Shown here: piece by piece, positions 17,015-24,225 of the stretch
Position numbering within the stretch: the first letter of the stretch is position 1
Layout of the letters: every line of letters starts with the position of its first letter
NCBI GenBank assembly: GCA_945862035.1
Contig: CAMAXB010000009.1
Span: 1-24,225, forward strand
Direction of reading: 5' to 3'
Length of the DNA: 24,225 bases
Origin: Opitutus sp. GAS368
Lineage (GTDB): Bacteria > Verrucomicrobiota > Verrucomicrobiia > Opitutales > Opitutaceae
Position numbers and translations under genes: made by a program
The notes under the pieces: model-generated
Told to the model about the DNA's origin: nothing
Database searches by the model: none
What the model saw: only the letters and a program-made list of their open reading frames with translations

Positions 17015-17476
17015 ATGAAGTCGCTCAAGGTTCCCGCGCTCGAATTGTTCATGCACGAAGCGATTCCCCTGGCCAAGGCCATGGGCGTTGGCGTGGAGGT
17101 CAGCGACGAGCAGGCTCTGGTCCTCATCGCGCCGAAGGAGCAGAACAGGAATTCGCTTAACACCGCGTTCGGCGGCAGCCTCGTTTCGCTGGCCACGCTC
17201 GCCGGATACGGCGTCGTCTGGGAGCTGATGCGCGCGGAAAAATCCGCCGAAAAGATCGAGTGGCGCATCGTCGTGAAGGAAAGCCGCGCCGCCTACCGCC
17301 GCCCGGTCATCGGCGACTTGCGGGCCATTTGCGAACGTCCGGCCAAGGCCGCGATCGAGGAGTTCAAGACCTCCCTCGCCCGCTACGGGAAGGCCAAGCT
17401 CAATCTCCGTGCCCGCGTGATCGAGGGCGGGCACACCGCGGTGGACGTCAAGGCCGCCTTCGTCGTCACCCGCTAA
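17015..17476 (+). CDS. YiiD C-terminal-type thioesterase (hot-dog fold)
   Basis: This 153-aa protein corresponds to the thioesterase domain found at the C-terminus of YiiD. The core is LELFMHEAIPLAKAMGVGVE, followed by N-x-x-N-T-A-F-G-G-S-L in the central hot-dog helix (NRNSLNTAFGGSLVSLATLA) and the late strand region AKLNLRARVIEGG. It stands alone rather than fused to an acetyltransferase domain. The acyl-CoA or acyl-ACP substrate is unknown. The ATG at 17015 is preferred over an in-frame TTG at 16976. It converges on the dUTPase gene. Confidence 0.85.
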   Translation: MKSLKVPALELFMHEAIPLAKAMGVGVEVSDEQALVLIAPKEQNRNSLNTAFGGSLVSLATLAGYGVVWELMRAEKSAEKIEWRIVVKESRAAYRRPVIGDLRAICERPAKAAIEEFKTSLARYGKAKLNLRARVIEGGHTAVDVKAAFVVTR

Positions 17477-17563
17477 ACGAAACCGCCACCGGCGCGACCG
17501 CGCCGCGCGCCCTCCGTCGGTCGGCGGGACTCTTCCCCGCGGCGAGCGTGAGTGCGGATCAGC

Positions 17564-17600
17564 CCCGGGAAATCCGGGATTCCGGCGGTCTGTATCCGCC
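17564..17600. terminator. Two short hairpins between convergent genes
   Basis: CCCGG-GAAAT-CCGGG (17564-17578) and GGCGG-7 nt-CCGCC (17584-17600) lie between the thioesterase stop and the dUTPase stop. Neither has a T-run. A shared 3' end signal for both genes is plausible. Confidence 0.3.
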
Positions 17601-17602
17601 GA

Positions 17603-17974
17603 TCAGATGTGCTTCGAGTCGGCGGCATCCTTCGTGACGTAGCCGCTCTCCTGGCGCTCGTGATTGACCGCGTTCTTCTTCAGGTAGGCTTGGTAGACAT
17701 CGTCAGCCGTCATGCCGAGCGTCTGCGCCAGCGACACCAGAAAGTGGAAGAGATCAACCACCTCGACCTTGGCGTTCTGCTCGTCAAATTTCTGGTACTT
17801 GGCCCACCATTTCCAGGGAACGCTGTCGATCAGCTCGGCCGTCTCCTGCTGCATCGCTCGCGTGTAATTGAGGATCCACTTGGCCTTTTCCTCGTCCGTC
17901 GGCGGGGGCAGTTCCACGCCGATCCGCCGGTTGAGTCCGTCCTGCATCCGGAAAATCTCTTCGAGTTTGTCCAT
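17603..17974 (-). CDS. Dimeric (all-alpha) dUTPase / MazG-like NTP pyrophosphohydrolase
   Basis: This 123-aa protein hydrolyses dUTP to dUMP and PPi if the family call is right, keeping uracil out of DNA and feeding dTMP synthesis. The metal-binding pattern of the all-alpha family is present: E44-x-x-E47 in QQETAELID and E71-x-x-D74 in KVEVVDLFHF. The intervening SVPWKWWAKYQKFDEQN is the Trp/Lys segment typical of dimeric dUTPases in Campylobacter and trypanosomatids. It is short compared with those enzymes, so a broader dNTPase role is possible. I start at the ATG at 17974 (MDKLEEIFRMQDGLN); an in-frame TTG lies at 18001. Confidence 0.85.
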   Translation of the reverse strand: MDKLEEIFRMQDGLNRRIGVELPPPTDEEKAKWILNYTRAMQQETAELIDSVPWKWWAKYQKFDEQNAKVEVVDLFHFLVSLAQTLGMTADDVYQAYLKKNAVNHERQESGYVTKDAADSKHI

Positions 17975-17999
17975 GGGCGGCGAGGCTGGGAGGCCGCCC
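17975..17999 (-). promoter_or_regulatory. Hairpin abutting the dUTPase start codon
   Basis: GGGCGGC and GCCGCCC form a perfect 7-bp GC stem with an 11-nt loop directly next to the ATG. It would bury the ribosome entry region; no Shine-Dalgarno sequence is seen. It may reduce or regulate translation, or the true start may be the TTG upstream. Confidence 0.35.
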
Positions 18000-18217
18000 A
18001 ATGCGGCGCAAGGGGCAACTTCCCCCGCACCCTGCGACCTAACTCAGCGGGTTCCCCTCGGTGGACTCCCAAATTAAGCGTTGCCCCATCCCGGCATTTA
18101 GAGGACTTTCGCACCTTGTTGCCCGCGTCGAGCGCTCCATGCGTTCCGCCGAAGGCAATCCTCGCGCTGCTCCCACCCTTTGGTGAGCGTGCTCTAACCA
18201 AAAACACAACACACGTC

Positions 18218-19363
18218 ATGTCAGATACATCCACGTCCGGCGAAACGCCTGCGGCCCCCGCCGCGGCTTCCGCCGCGACTCCCAGCGCGCCGCCTCCCGC
18301 TTCATTCGGGACCGGTCGGGGCTCCGGCCTCGCGCGCGGCAAGCGAAACGGTCCGTCCCCCGCAGCCTCCGCCTCCGTCGCCCCTTCGGGCGACTTCCGT
18401 CCAACCTCGATCCAGGTGATCACGGTCAAGACCGAGTACAAGAACCCGTTCGCCCCCGCCGACGAAGTTCCCGCTCCCGCCCCGGCCCCCGAGCCCGCAC
18501 CCGTCGCTGCTCCGGTCGCCTTCACTCCCCCGGTCGCCGCGCCGGCGCCGGCTCCCGTCCAGGTGCCTGCGCCCGCGCCGATCGTCGTCGCTCCACCGTC
18601 GCCCGTCGCCGCGCCGGCCGCGCCCGCCCCCAAGGCGGAGGCCACAACGGTCAAATCCGATCGCGAGGCGGCCGATCTGTTCCCGCTCGACGAACGCGCG
18701 CCAGACTCCAAGGCCGAGCTGAACATTCTTCCCCCAACCGAGCTCAAGCGCCCGGCTCAGAGCTGGGAATCCGCCTCGTTCCAGGGTGGCTCCGAGCCCC
18801 GGCCAGAGGCCCGCCGCGAACGCCGCGAGGATCGTCCGGTCTTCAAGCCCGAGAAGCGTGAGCTCCGCCCCGCCAGCGAAATCAGCGCCGGCCCGCCCGC
18901 CCGCGATGTGCCCCGGGAGCCCCGCAAATTTGAACCCAAACCCACGGCGGCCAGCGCCCCGGCCCCGCGGCCCGTCCGCGAGGAACCCAAGAAGCCCGGC
19001 GGCCTGCTCGGCTGGCTAAAGGGCCTGTTCGCCGGTCCCGCTGAAGCCAGCGCCGCGCCCACGCGCGACGAACGCAGCGGTGGCCGCCGCCCCGAGGGCC
19101 AGGACGATGGTCGGCGCCGTCGGCGTCGCGGCGGCCGCGGTCGCACCGGCGGCGGTGCCGGATTCCAGGGAGGACCCGGCGGCGAGTCCCGCGGTCCCCG
19201 GCCCCACGGCCAGAGCAGTGATGGCCGCCCCCAAGGCGGACAGCCCGGCGGCGGCAGCACGGGGGGTGAAGGCGGCGGTGGCGGTCGGCGCCGTCGACGC
19301 GGCGGTCGCGGTCGCAATGGCGGCGGCCCACGGCCCGAAGGCGGCGGCGGTCCCGCCAGTTAA
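18218..19363 (+). CDS. Intrinsically disordered Pro/Ala-rich protein with Arg/Gly (RGG-type) C-terminus
   Basis: This 381-aa protein shows no folded domain that I recognise. Residues 1-60 are Ala/Ser/Pro-rich. Residues 84-138 are an Ala-Pro-Val repeat tract, and 190-250 are highly charged. A short hydrophobic/amphipathic segment GGLLGWLKGLFAG (261-273) stands out. The C-terminus has two similar Arg-Gly modules, RRRRRRGGRGR (299-309) and RRRRRGGRGR (357-366), separated by Gly-rich spacers. Such tails bind RNA in RNase E scaffolds and other RGG proteins, so an RNA-associated role is inferred. The ATG at 18218 follows a 243-bp gap divergent from the dUTPase. A strong terminator follows, so it is probably monocistronic. 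Confidence 0.8.
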   Translation: MSDTSTSGETPAAPAAASAATPSAPPPASFGTGRGSGLARGKRNGPSPAASASVAPSGDFRPTSIQVITVKTEYKNPFAPADEVPAPAPAPEPAPVAAPVAFTPPVAAPAPAPVQVPAPAPIVVAPPSPVAAPAAPAPKAEATTVKSDREAADLFPLDERAPDSKAELNILPPTELKRPAQSWESASFQGGSEPRPEARRERREDRPVFKPEKRELRPASEISAGPPARDVPREPRKFEPKPTAASAPAPRPVREEPKKPGGLLGWLKGLFAGPAEASAAPTRDERSGGRRPEGQDDGRRRRRRGGRGRTGGGAGFQGGPGGESRGPRPHGQSSDGRPQGGQPGGGSTGGEGGGGGRRRRRGGRGRNGGGPRPEGGGGPAS

Positions 19364-19397
19364 ACCTTGCCAAGGCCTGCGGGCCTGAGCCCAGTTC

Positions 19398-19431
19398 AAA
19401 GGCGTCCTGCATCCGCTGGACGCCTTTTTTT
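19398..19431 (+). terminator. Rho-independent terminator
   Basis: A perfect 10-bp stem (AAAGGCGTCC / GGACGCCTTT) with a 10-nt loop runs into a T-tract. It lies 35 bp after the disordered-protein stop and 62 bp before murA, so murA needs its own promoter. Confidence 0.92.
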
Positions 19432-19492
19432 GTGCGCGCGTTGGCGGCAACGCCCGACCACCCGATTTCACCCGCCTTCACTCTCCCATTTC

Positions 19493-20782
19493 ATGGCTGA
19501 TCTCATCGTTTACGGCGGCAAGCCGCTCGCCGGTACCGTCACGCCCTCTGGCAACAAGAACTCGGTCCTCCCGATCTTCTGCGCCACGCTGCTCACCACT
19601 GAGCCGGTGACACTCAAGAACGTCCCGGACATCACCGACCTCGACAAGCTGGTCAGCTTTTTCCGCTCTCAGGGCTCCAAGATCGATTGGAACCGGGACA
19701 AGGGCGTGATGAGGGTCGATCACTCGACATTCCGCAGCAATCTCGCCAACGACGAGCTGCCGCAGGACATGCGCTCCACCGTCCTGCTCTACCCCGCGCT
19801 GCTTCACCGCCTGCGCAAGATCACCGTCCAGGCCAATGCCAAGGGCTGCTCCCTCGGCGTGCGCGAGATCGATCCGCATCTGGAGATCCTCCGCGCCCTT
19901 GGCGCCGTGATCAACGACGGCGACCCGCTGACCATCGCCCTGCCCGCCGGCTTCACCGGCGCCCGGCACTGGCTCGACTACATGTCGGTCACGGTCACGG
20001 AAAATTTCGCGATGGCCGCCGCCCTAGCCAAGGGGAACTCGACCCTGATCAACGCCGCGAGCGAGCCCCACGTGCAGGACCTCTGCGCCGCCCTCACCGC
20101 GATGGGCGCCAAGATCAAGGGCATCGGCACGTCGATGATCAGCATCACCGGCGTGAAGAAGCTCCACGGCGCCACCATCACGATCAACACCGACTACCAC
20201 GAGGTCGTCACCTTCCTTGCCCTCGGCGCCATCACTGGCGGCGAGGTGCGCGTGCGCAAATCCCTGCCGCATCACTTCGACCTCATCACCCGCGCCTTCC
20301 ACAAACTGGGCGTGGTAGTCGAGCACGAGGGTGACACCGCCATCGTGCGGCGCAACCAGTCGCTGCGCATCGAGGCCCCGCACACCAGCAATCTGCTGCC
20401 GAAGATCGAGGCCGCCCCGTGGCCCTACTTTTCCGTCGATCTGCTGCCGCTGCTCATCGCGCTCAGCACGCGCGCCGAGGGCACCATCCATTTCTGGAAC
20501 AAGGTCTACGAAAACGGCTTCTCCTGGATCCCCGAGCTCGCCAAGTTCGGCGCCCACGCCGTCGTCAGCGATCCCCATCGCATTGTGGTCTTCGGCAACC
20601 GGCCGCTCCGGCCCGCCGTGGTCGACTCTCCCTATGTCATCCGCGCCGCCGTCGCCCTGACCATGGTCGCTGCCTCGATCCCCGGGCGCAGCGTCGTGCG
20701 CAACGCCGAGATCATCAAGCGCGCCCACCCGCGCTTCGTCGAAAACCTGCGCAGTCTCGGCGCGGAGCTCGAGTGGAAGTAA
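19493..20782 (+). CDS. murA: UDP-N-acetylglucosamine 1-carboxyvinyltransferase (MurA), divergent
   Basis: This 429-aa protein has the EPSP-synthase/MurA fold and normal length. MurA transfers enolpyruvate from PEP to UDP-GlcNAc, the first committed step of peptidoglycan synthesis. Seen residues: Lys22-Asn23 (SGNKNSVLP), Cys119 in KGCSLGVREIDPH (Cys115 in E. coli), Arg124, His129, and Asp316 in PYFSVDLLP. Several usually invariant places differ: the GxRPxDLH loop is GVREIDPH, and the PDRIE segment is TDYHE. It may be a clade-specific MurA or a paralogue with altered substrate use. Because the catalytic Cys is kept, fosfomycin sensitivity would be expected if it is the working MurA. Confidence 0.9.
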   Translation: MADLIVYGGKPLAGTVTPSGNKNSVLPIFCATLLTTEPVTLKNVPDITDLDKLVSFFRSQGSKIDWNRDKGVMRVDHSTFRSNLANDELPQDMRSTVLLYPALLHRLRKITVQANAKGCSLGVREIDPHLEILRALGAVINDGDPLTIALPAGFTGARHWLDYMSVTVTENFAMAAALAKGNSTLINAASEPHVQDLCAALTAMGAKIKGIGTSMISITGVKKLHGATITINTDYHEVVTFLALGAITGGEVRVRKSLPHHFDLITRAFHKLGVVVEHEGDTAIVRRNQSLRIEAPHTSNLLPKIEAAPWPYFSVDLLPLLIALSTRAEGTIHFWNKVYENGFSWIPELAKFGAHAVVSDPHRIVVFGNRPLRPAVVDSPYVIRAAVALTMVAASIPGRSVVRNAEIIKRAHPRFVENLRSLGAELEWK

Positions 20783-20856
20783 GGGGATTTTCGATTTTCG
20801 AATTTTGATTTTCGAATCACCGACCAACCGCCGTTTGCCTGCTGACCTCCCTTTCC

Positions 20857-21939
<1,083 letters not shown>

Positions 21940-21959
21940 CGCAGGTCAGCCAAAGTGGC

Positions 21960-21976
21960 GGGAGCTTCCAGCTCCC
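21960..21976. repeat. Short palindrome downstream of ruvB
   Basis: GGGAGCT-TCC-AGCTCCC forms a 7-bp stem with a 3-nt loop, 21 bp after the ruvB stop. No T-run follows. It resembles a dispersed REP-type palindrome and may also stabilise the ruvB mRNA 3' end. Confidence 0.4.
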
Positions 21977-22074
21977 GGGCTTGAGAATCGGGCCCAGGAT
22001 GGCCCCGCCACCGTCGGCCAAGCGCGCCAGAATCCTCTGTACGACCTCCCGACGCGCCGCAGACTTCCGCTCCC

Positions 22075-22809
22075 ATGTCCCGCGAAACCTGCTACCGCTG
22101 CTTCTGGCCGAAGACGCTGTGCTGGTGCCCCTCCATCTCGCCGATGGCGACGCGCACGCGCTTCGTCTTCCTGATGCACCCCAAGGAATACAAGCAGGAA
22201 AAGGCCGCCACCGGCCGCCTAACCCATCTCTGCCTCGCCAACAGCGAACTGCACATGGGCATCGGGTTCGATGAGCATGAGGCCGTGCAGGCCCTGATCC
22301 ACGATCCCCGCTACTTCCCCGTGCTGCTCTACCCCGGCCCAGACGCCCGCAATCTCTCCGCCGGCGGACTGACTGCCGCAGACCTCGGCGGGCGCACCCT
22401 GCTCGTCTTCCTCCTCGATTCCACCTGGAGCGGCGCCCGCAAGATGCTCCGGCTCAGCCCGAGCCTGCAGCGCCTGCCACGCGTCATGTTCATCAGCTCC
22501 AGCCCGAGCCGCTACGTGATCAAGCAGCAGCCGCAGGAGGGCTGCCTCTCCACTCTTGAGGCCACGCATGAGATGCTACGGGCGCTCGAACAATCGGGCC
22601 TCGATCAGTACCCGCTGCCCGACCAGCTCCTCGGACTCTTCCAACGGATGCAGGATTTCCAGCTGCGCTGCGCCGCCGACCCCGCCCTCGCCGGTTACTG
22701 CCGCAAGGCCTACACGCCCGCCGCCGTCCGCGTCCCGACTATCGGCCCCGCCTCGCGCCGGCGGCGCTACGTGCCGCTGGCTCCGCCGCGCACCGACACG
22801 TCGTCCTGA
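22075..22809 (+). CDS. DTW-domain tRNA-uridine aminocarboxypropyltransferase (TapT-like)
   Basis: This 244-aa protein has the DTW-domain layout. The zinc-like cysteine cluster is C6-x-x-C9 and C16-x-C18 (CYRCFWPKTLCWC). HPKEYKQEKAATGRL follows, the start of the SAM-binding region, then the name-giving LLDSTWSGARKML. TapT transfers the aminocarboxypropyl group of SAM to uridine 47 in the tRNA variable loop, giving acp3U. The substrate here is inferred from the family. It lies 135 bp after ruvB and converges on the SDR gene. The Arg/Pro-rich last 30 residues look disordered. Confidence 0.9.
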   Translation: MSRETCYRCFWPKTLCWCPSISPMATRTRFVFLMHPKEYKQEKAATGRLTHLCLANSELHMGIGFDEHEAVQALIHDPRYFPVLLYPGPDARNLSAGGLTAADLGGRTLLVFLLDSTWSGARKMLRLSPSLQRLPRVMFISSSPSRYVIKQQPQEGCLSTLEATHEMLRALEQSGLDQYPLPDQLLGLFQRMQDFQLRCAADPALAGYCRKAYTPAAVRVPTIGPASRRRRYVPLAPPRTDTSS

Positions 22810-22860
22810 GGAGGGGAATGGGATCCGGTCCGGTCCAGGCGCCGCCGCCGGTTTCCGAAA

Positions 22861-23646
22861 CTAGACGTCCCCGCGCTGCGGCCGAAGCACTATTTCCTCT
22901 ACCACCGTGTTCCGCCCGAGGCGGTAGATGTCGAGGAAGGCCCGCGCCACATCGGCCGCCGGCATGATGCGTTCTCGCGCCACCCCGCTCGCGGACCAGG
23001 ACGACGTCCAGGTCGCGCCCGGATGCACGCAGCACACCCGGATCCCCTTCTCCTTCGTCTCGGCCCGCAAAACCTGGGCGAGCCCGGTCACCCCACACTT
23101 GGCCGCGCAATACGCGGCCGCATTTGGATACGCGCCCAGCCCAGCGATCGAACTCATGAAAAAGACGTCGCCGCGCCCGCGGCGCGTCATCGCCGGAAGA
23201 AAGGCCCGCGTGACCAGAAACGCGCTCCGCAGATTAGCCGAGACGATCCGGTCAAACTCCGCCACAGCCAGTTCGGCAAAGGGCGCGCCGGCGAAAACGC
23301 CCGCATTGTTGATCAGGACATCGACCGAACCGAAGCGCTTCGTCACCGCCGCGGCCAGCGACGAGACCGCGCCCTCGTCGGCCACGTCACAGACGAAGAC
23401 CTCCGCCTTCGCCCCGGCCTTGACACAGGCCCGCGCCGTCGTGGCCAGCGTCCGTCCGTTGCGCGCCACCAGTGCCAGCCGCACCCCGCCAACCTCGCGC
23501 GCAAACACCTTCGCAATCGCCGCCCCAATACCCTGGGAAGCTCCGGTAATGAGAATGACCGGGCCGAGCTTTCCGGCGGATTGCGCGGATGAACGCGGAT
23601 TAGATCGAATGCTCACGGACGATGCGTTTCCATTAGAGTTTGGCAT
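22861..23646 (-). CDS. Short-chain dehydrogenase/reductase with a repeat-derived N-terminus
   Basis: This 261-aa Rossmann-fold oxidoreductase (cofactor NAD(P)H) has the glycine motif TGASQGIG (34-41), NNAG (113-116), the catalytic Ser pair (SSIAG, 165-166) and Tyr179-x-x-x-Lys183 (YCAAK). The substrate is unknown. SDRs normally start a few residues before VILITGAS. Here the only usual in-frame starts are the ATG at 23646 and GTG at 23616, both inside the neighbouring GxxExxY cassette. The first about 25 residues are therefore translated cassette sequence, including its terminal repeat. The native start was probably lost when the cassette inserted. The gene may still be expressed from the cassette side. 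Confidence 0.85.
   Translation of the reverse strand: MPNSNGNASSVSIRSNPRSSAQSAGKLGPVILITGASQGIGAAIAKVFAREVGGVRLALVARNGRTLATTARACVKAGAKAEVFVCDVADEGAVSSLAAAVTKRFGSVDVLINNAGVFAGAPFAELAVAEFDRIVSANLRSAFLVTRAFLPAMTRRGRGDVFFMSSIAGLGAYPNAAAYCAAKCGVTGLAQVLRAETKEKGIRVCCVHPGATWTSSWSASGVARERIMPAADVARAFLDIYRLGRNTVVEEIVLRPQRGDV
23576..23606 (+). repeat. Left terminal inverted repeat of the GxxExxY cassette
   Basis: 31 nt beginning GCGGATTGCGCGGATG and ending GATC. It aligns without gaps to the reverse complement of 23976-24006 with about seven to eight mismatches. GCGGAT-type units recur inside it. Confidence 0.7.
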
Positions 23647-23974
23647 GTTTGAAATTCAAGAGCAGCGCTAGCTCAAGCTTGGTGATGGCCAGATAGCCGA
23701 GCATCGGTCGAACGTTCGTTTCATTGGACGCATCAACGACTTTAGGATCAGCAATCACAAGATCATCCACGATCGCGTCAGGGATCAGGTTTCCAATCAA
23801 GTCACCAGCGTAGTAGACGAGATAACCTTTCTGTTGATCTACTCGGTGTCCACTGCGCCTGAGCTCAATCACCGGTGCCCGTTCGTATAATTTGTCATCC
23901 AATCCGGGTCCGAGCTCGTTCAGGACCTTCATCGCCGCTCCGGTGATTCTTCCGCTGAGTTCCTCGTGAATCAT
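23633..23974 (-). CDS. GxxExxY family protein, C-terminally truncated by a nonsense codon
   Basis: This 113-aa protein has the GxxExxY (PD-(D/E)xK-like, function unknown) layout. The helix LNELGPGLDDKLYERA is followed by VIELRRSGHRVDQQ, IPDAIVDDLVIADPK and the C-terminal TKLELALLLNFKHAKL. The name-giving motif is G24-x-x-D27-x-x-Y30, so Glu is replaced by Asp. The frame stops at TAA (23633-23635). Reading through gives WKRIVREHSI and a second TAA at 23600, which is the family's usual ending, so one base change (for example GAA to TAA) explains the truncation. Function is not known. Confidence 0.85.
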   Translation of the reverse strand: MIHEELSGRITGAAMKVLNELGPGLDDKLYERAPVIELRRSGHRVDQQKGYLVYYAGDLIGNLIPDAIVDDLVIADPKVVDASNETNVRPMLGYLAITKLELALLLNFKHAKL

Positions 23975-23975
23975 G

Positions 23976-24006
23976 GATCCTATCGGTGTTAATCCGTGAA
24001 ATCCGC
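23976..24006 (-). repeat. Right terminal inverted repeat of the GxxExxY cassette
   Basis: Read on the minus strand, 31 nt begin GCGGATTTCACGGATT and end GATC, two bases before the GxxExxY ATG. It is the inverted partner of 23576-23606. Confidence 0.7.
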
Positions 24007-24022
24007 GGCAACCTTTGCTCCA

Positions 24023-24225
24023 TCAGCACACGAGCGACTGGAAGTTCGTGAAGTCGGCGCTGAAGCCGCCCTTGACCCCCTTGCAGATGACGCTCACCGC
24101 GTCGTGCGAGTGCAGGGACTCGAGGTGAGAGCAGGCGACCTGGAAGTCGAGGATGCGACGGTCCTTGGCCAGCTCGGCGTATACCAAGCGAGCCGCATCC
24201 TCGACAAACTTGATGTACGCGCCAT
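24023..24225 (-). CDS. C-terminal part of an unrecognised protein (runs off the window)
   Basis: The last 66 codons of a minus-strand gene enter from the right edge, beginning GAYIKFVEDAARLVYAEL. They contain a basic/hydrophobic helix, ILDFQVACSHLESLHSHDAV and a Gly-containing end, GGFSADFTNFQSLVC. Codon use is GC-rich like the neighbours. I do not recognise the family. The stop is 16 bp from the end of the GxxExxY cassette, so the cassette sits directly behind this gene. Confidence 0.7.
   Translation of the reverse strand, partial: GAYIKFVEDAARLVYAELAKDRRILDFQVACSHLESLHSHDAVSVICKGVKGGFSADFTNFQSLVC

Larger units (their letters stand above)
23576..24006 (-). mobile_element. GxxExxY cassette bounded by terminal inverted repeats
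   Basis: A 431-bp unit: imperfect 31-nt inverted repeats at each end and one GxxExxY gene filling the interior. The left repeat covers the ancestral stop codon and the right repeat ends 2 bp before the ATG. There is no transposase, so movement would need help in trans. No target-site duplication is evident by eye. Mobility is inferred from structure and from the damaged neighbour. Confidence 0.55.

Noticed and set aside
18481..18640. Repeated GCC/CCG units resembling a tandem repeat or CRISPR-like array
   Set aside because: They encode the Ala-Pro-Val tract of the disordered protein; units are irregular and there are no spacers.
17830..18747. 305-codon minus-strand frame with Gly/Ala repeats, opposite the disordered protein and overlapping the dUTPase
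   Set aside because: The repeats are the complement of the Pro/Ala tract; it collides with the well-supported dUTPase frame, and the terminator at 19398 supports the plus-strand gene.
22810..22860. 51-bp gap between the convergent TapT-like and SDR genes, checked for a terminator
   Set aside because: No stem of useful length or T-run was seen.

Overview
The window is GC-rich, gene-dense bacterial chromosome. Gene content and organisation suggest Verrucomicrobiota, most likely Opitutaceae or a close relative: a tRNA-Thr/tuf/tRNA-Trp cluster, LemA beside an M48 protease, ABC-F EttA, Hsp33 and MsrA in one directon, and dispersed intergenic palindromes. The taxonomic assignment is inference from protein style and context; no search was run. 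There is no prophage, CRISPR array, rRNA operon or transposase.

Left end (1-6006, all minus strand). The 5' part of a tRNA-Trp runs off the left edge. Next comes EF-Tu (tuf), preceded by tRNA-Thr(GGT), the usual tuf context ahead of secE/nusG. A four-gene envelope operon follows: an exported 868-aa TPR protein, an ExbB/TolQ-like protein, an ExbD/TolR-like protein, and a small one-TM protein whose C-terminus matches the TonB C-terminal pattern. The last three genes overlap as ATGA. The ExbD appears to carry Asn where the family has its proton-carrying Asp. This is the best candidate here for an unusual system.

Middle (6153-11020, plus strand). LemA and an M48 metalloprotease with a TerB-like tail are followed by a roughly 490-bp stretch. 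It holds the remains of a frameshifted membrane-protein gene and a palindromic repeat. Then come a small exported protein, a SufE/CsdE-like protein (ATGA overlap) and a TatD-family hydrolase, which meets tcdA tail to tail with a 32-bp overlap.

A minus-strand directon (16183 down to 10989) reads ettA - msrA - hslO - pnuC - nadR-like kinase - tcdA. It is rich in oxidative-stress and NAD-linked functions: methionine sulfoxide repair, the redox chaperone Hsp33, and nicotinamide riboside uptake plus phosphorylation. Upstream of ettA is an 831-bp gap containing an AT-rich island with two perfect palindromes.

Right part (17015-24225). A YiiD-type thioesterase and a dimeric dUTPase converge. A disordered RGG/Arg-rich protein follows with a classic terminator. 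Next are a divergent MurA, RuvB, and a DTW-domain tRNA-uridine aminocarboxypropyltransferase on the plus strand. On the minus strand lie an SDR oxidoreductase, a GxxExxY gene, and the C-terminus of an unrecognised protein.

Repeat elements have altered genes here. The ruvB start codon and first codons lie in a 114-bp inverted-repeat element. The GxxExxY gene sits between 31-nt imperfect terminal inverted repeats. One end of that cassette supplies the only start codons of the SDR gene.
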